From Carbonatibacter sp965199245 (GTDB lineage: Bacteria > Pseudomonadota > Alphaproteobacteria > Kiloniellales > Kiloniellaceae), in contig CBDAQP010000002.1 of assembly GCA_965199245.1 (NCBI GenBank), forward strand, positions 248,001-312,000: a stretch of 64,000 nt of DNA. Reading direction: 5' to 3'. This document shows, piece after piece, positions 63,356 through 64,000 of this stretch. The position numbers and the translations under genes are program-made. The notes under the pieces were generated by a model, which worked only from the letters and a program-made list of their open reading frames with translations, did not search any database and had not been told where the DNA came from. The stretch's first letter is position 1. Every line of letters starts with the position of its first letter.

Positions 63356-64000
63356 GTGCGGACGATCGATGATCTGGAGTTGTCGGGCAAGCGGGTTTTG
63401 GTGCGGGTTGATTTTAATGTGCCAATGGTGGACGGGCGGGTTCGGGACAATAGCCGGATTGTCCGCACTGTCCCGACCATTCGCGATCTGCAAGCACGCG
63501 GGGCGACGGTTGTGTTGCTGGCCCATTTCGGGCGACCCGGGGGGGCGGTGGTTGCGGATTTGAGTTTGGCCCCGATTGCATCGGCTTTATCAGAGGCCCT
63601 GGCAGGGGAGCAGGTTTATTTTTCACCGCACACCACAGGTGCGCCTGCCGCCGCCGTGATTGAACAGGCACAAAGAGACGGCGCGGGGGTTGTGTTGCTG
63701 GAAAACCTGCGTTTTCACCCCGGAGAAGAATCCAATGATCCTGCCTTTGCGCGCGAATTGGCAGCGTTGGGTGATTGCTATGTCAATGATGCCTTTTCCG
63801 CTGCGCACCGCGCCCATGCCTCGACCGAGGCACTGGCCCGGCTGCGTCCTGCGGCGGCGGGACGACTGATGCAAGAAGAACTGACCCATTTGGAACAGGC
63901 CCTTGGACAGCCCCGCCGTCCTGTGGCGGCCCTTGTGGGCGGGGCGAAGGTTTCGACCAAACTTGATCTGTTGGAAAACCTGGTCACGCGGGTTGATTTG
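63356..64000 (+). CDS. pgk: Phosphoglycerate kinase, N-terminal part
   Basis: First 215 residues; the gene runs off the right edge. GTG 63356 follows an AAAGGG site. Family motifs are GKRVLVRVDFNVPM, TVVLLAHFGRPGG, GVVLLENLRFHPGEE and YVNDAFSAAHRAHAST. Catalyses 1,3-bisphosphoglycerate + ADP to 3-phosphoglycerate + ATP in glycolysis. Confidence 0.95.
   Translation, partial: MRTIDDLELSGKRVLVRVDFNVPMVDGRVRDNSRIVRTVPTIRDLQARGATVVLLAHFGRPGGAVVADLSLAPIASALSEALAGEQVYFSPHTTGAPAAAVIEQAQRDGAGVVLLENLRFHPGEESNDPAFARELAALGDCYVNDAFSAAHRAHASTEALARLRPAAAGRLMQEELTHLEQALGQPRRPVAALVGGAKVSTKLDLLENLVTRVDL

Overview
The window reads as chromosomal DNA of an alphaproteobacterium. The evidence is the priA-atpHAGDC order, the rimP-nusA-ylxR-infB-rbfA-truB-rpsO-pnp cluster, a FnrL-like regulator and GC-rich coding sequence with frequent GGG codons and long G/C runs. 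I cannot name the genus. A Rhodospirillales-like lineage is plausible but unproven. The ends cut priA (left) and pgk (right). No rRNA, tRNA, CRISPR array or insertion sequence was recognised.

Layout. 1-5586: end of priA and the F1 ATP synthase operon, closed by a strong terminator. 5719-7693: a three-gene insert (GHKL ATPase with STAS-like region, STAS-like DUF4325-type protein, small membrane protein) that looks acquired. 8107-26888: housekeeping genes (bioB, pnp, rpsO, truB, rbfA, infB, ylxR, nusA, rimP, trmB, metK), a Tat-type multicopper oxidase with a Fur-like box, dnaA, a hydroxyisobutyrate-dehydrogenase-family gene, and a Smr/XRE/RidA mini-operon. 26978-34698: acnA, a DEAD-box helicase, a class A PBP and a family-3 binding protein behind a C12 tract. 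34699-41968: a gene-poor stretch with a 15-bp tandem repeat, a 1602-residue autotransporter and an FNR-type regulator. 42010-43644: a SPOR lipoprotein and an orphan TupA-like protein. 43673-55699: a divergent accessory cluster with a CUT1-type ABC importer, several SnoaL/NTF2-like proteins (one a frameshifted pseudogene), a bicupin, a MetE-like protein, an alpha/beta hydrolase and an AcuI/YhdH-like reductase. A LacI-type operator lies in its divergent promoter region. 55714-59464: a DMT exporter, an MFS transporter with a His-rich tail, a 210-bp inverted-repeat element, a flavin reductase and YceI. 59546-62831: a Zorya-like anti-phage locus (zorA, zorB, HNH nuclease). 62909-64000: a small conserved hypothetical gene and the start of pgk.

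The most striking observation is that the last ~123 residues of the ZorA-like protein are a near-identical, in-frame copy of part of the N-terminal region of InfB encoded 45 kb away in the same window (15567-15901 versus 61123-61478). The copies differ by about 13 substitutions outside a 21-bp length difference, so this is an old duplication and not an assembly error. The ZorA tail is thought to carry the phage-sensing signal, so this chimeric tail deserves checking. The GHKL/STAS/membrane trio and the SnoaL/ABC/cupin cluster are the other two candidates for undescribed systems.

Gene starts were chosen by ribosome-binding site, overlap with the upstream gene and family N-termini. All functional calls come from reading motifs by eye. 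No database search was run.
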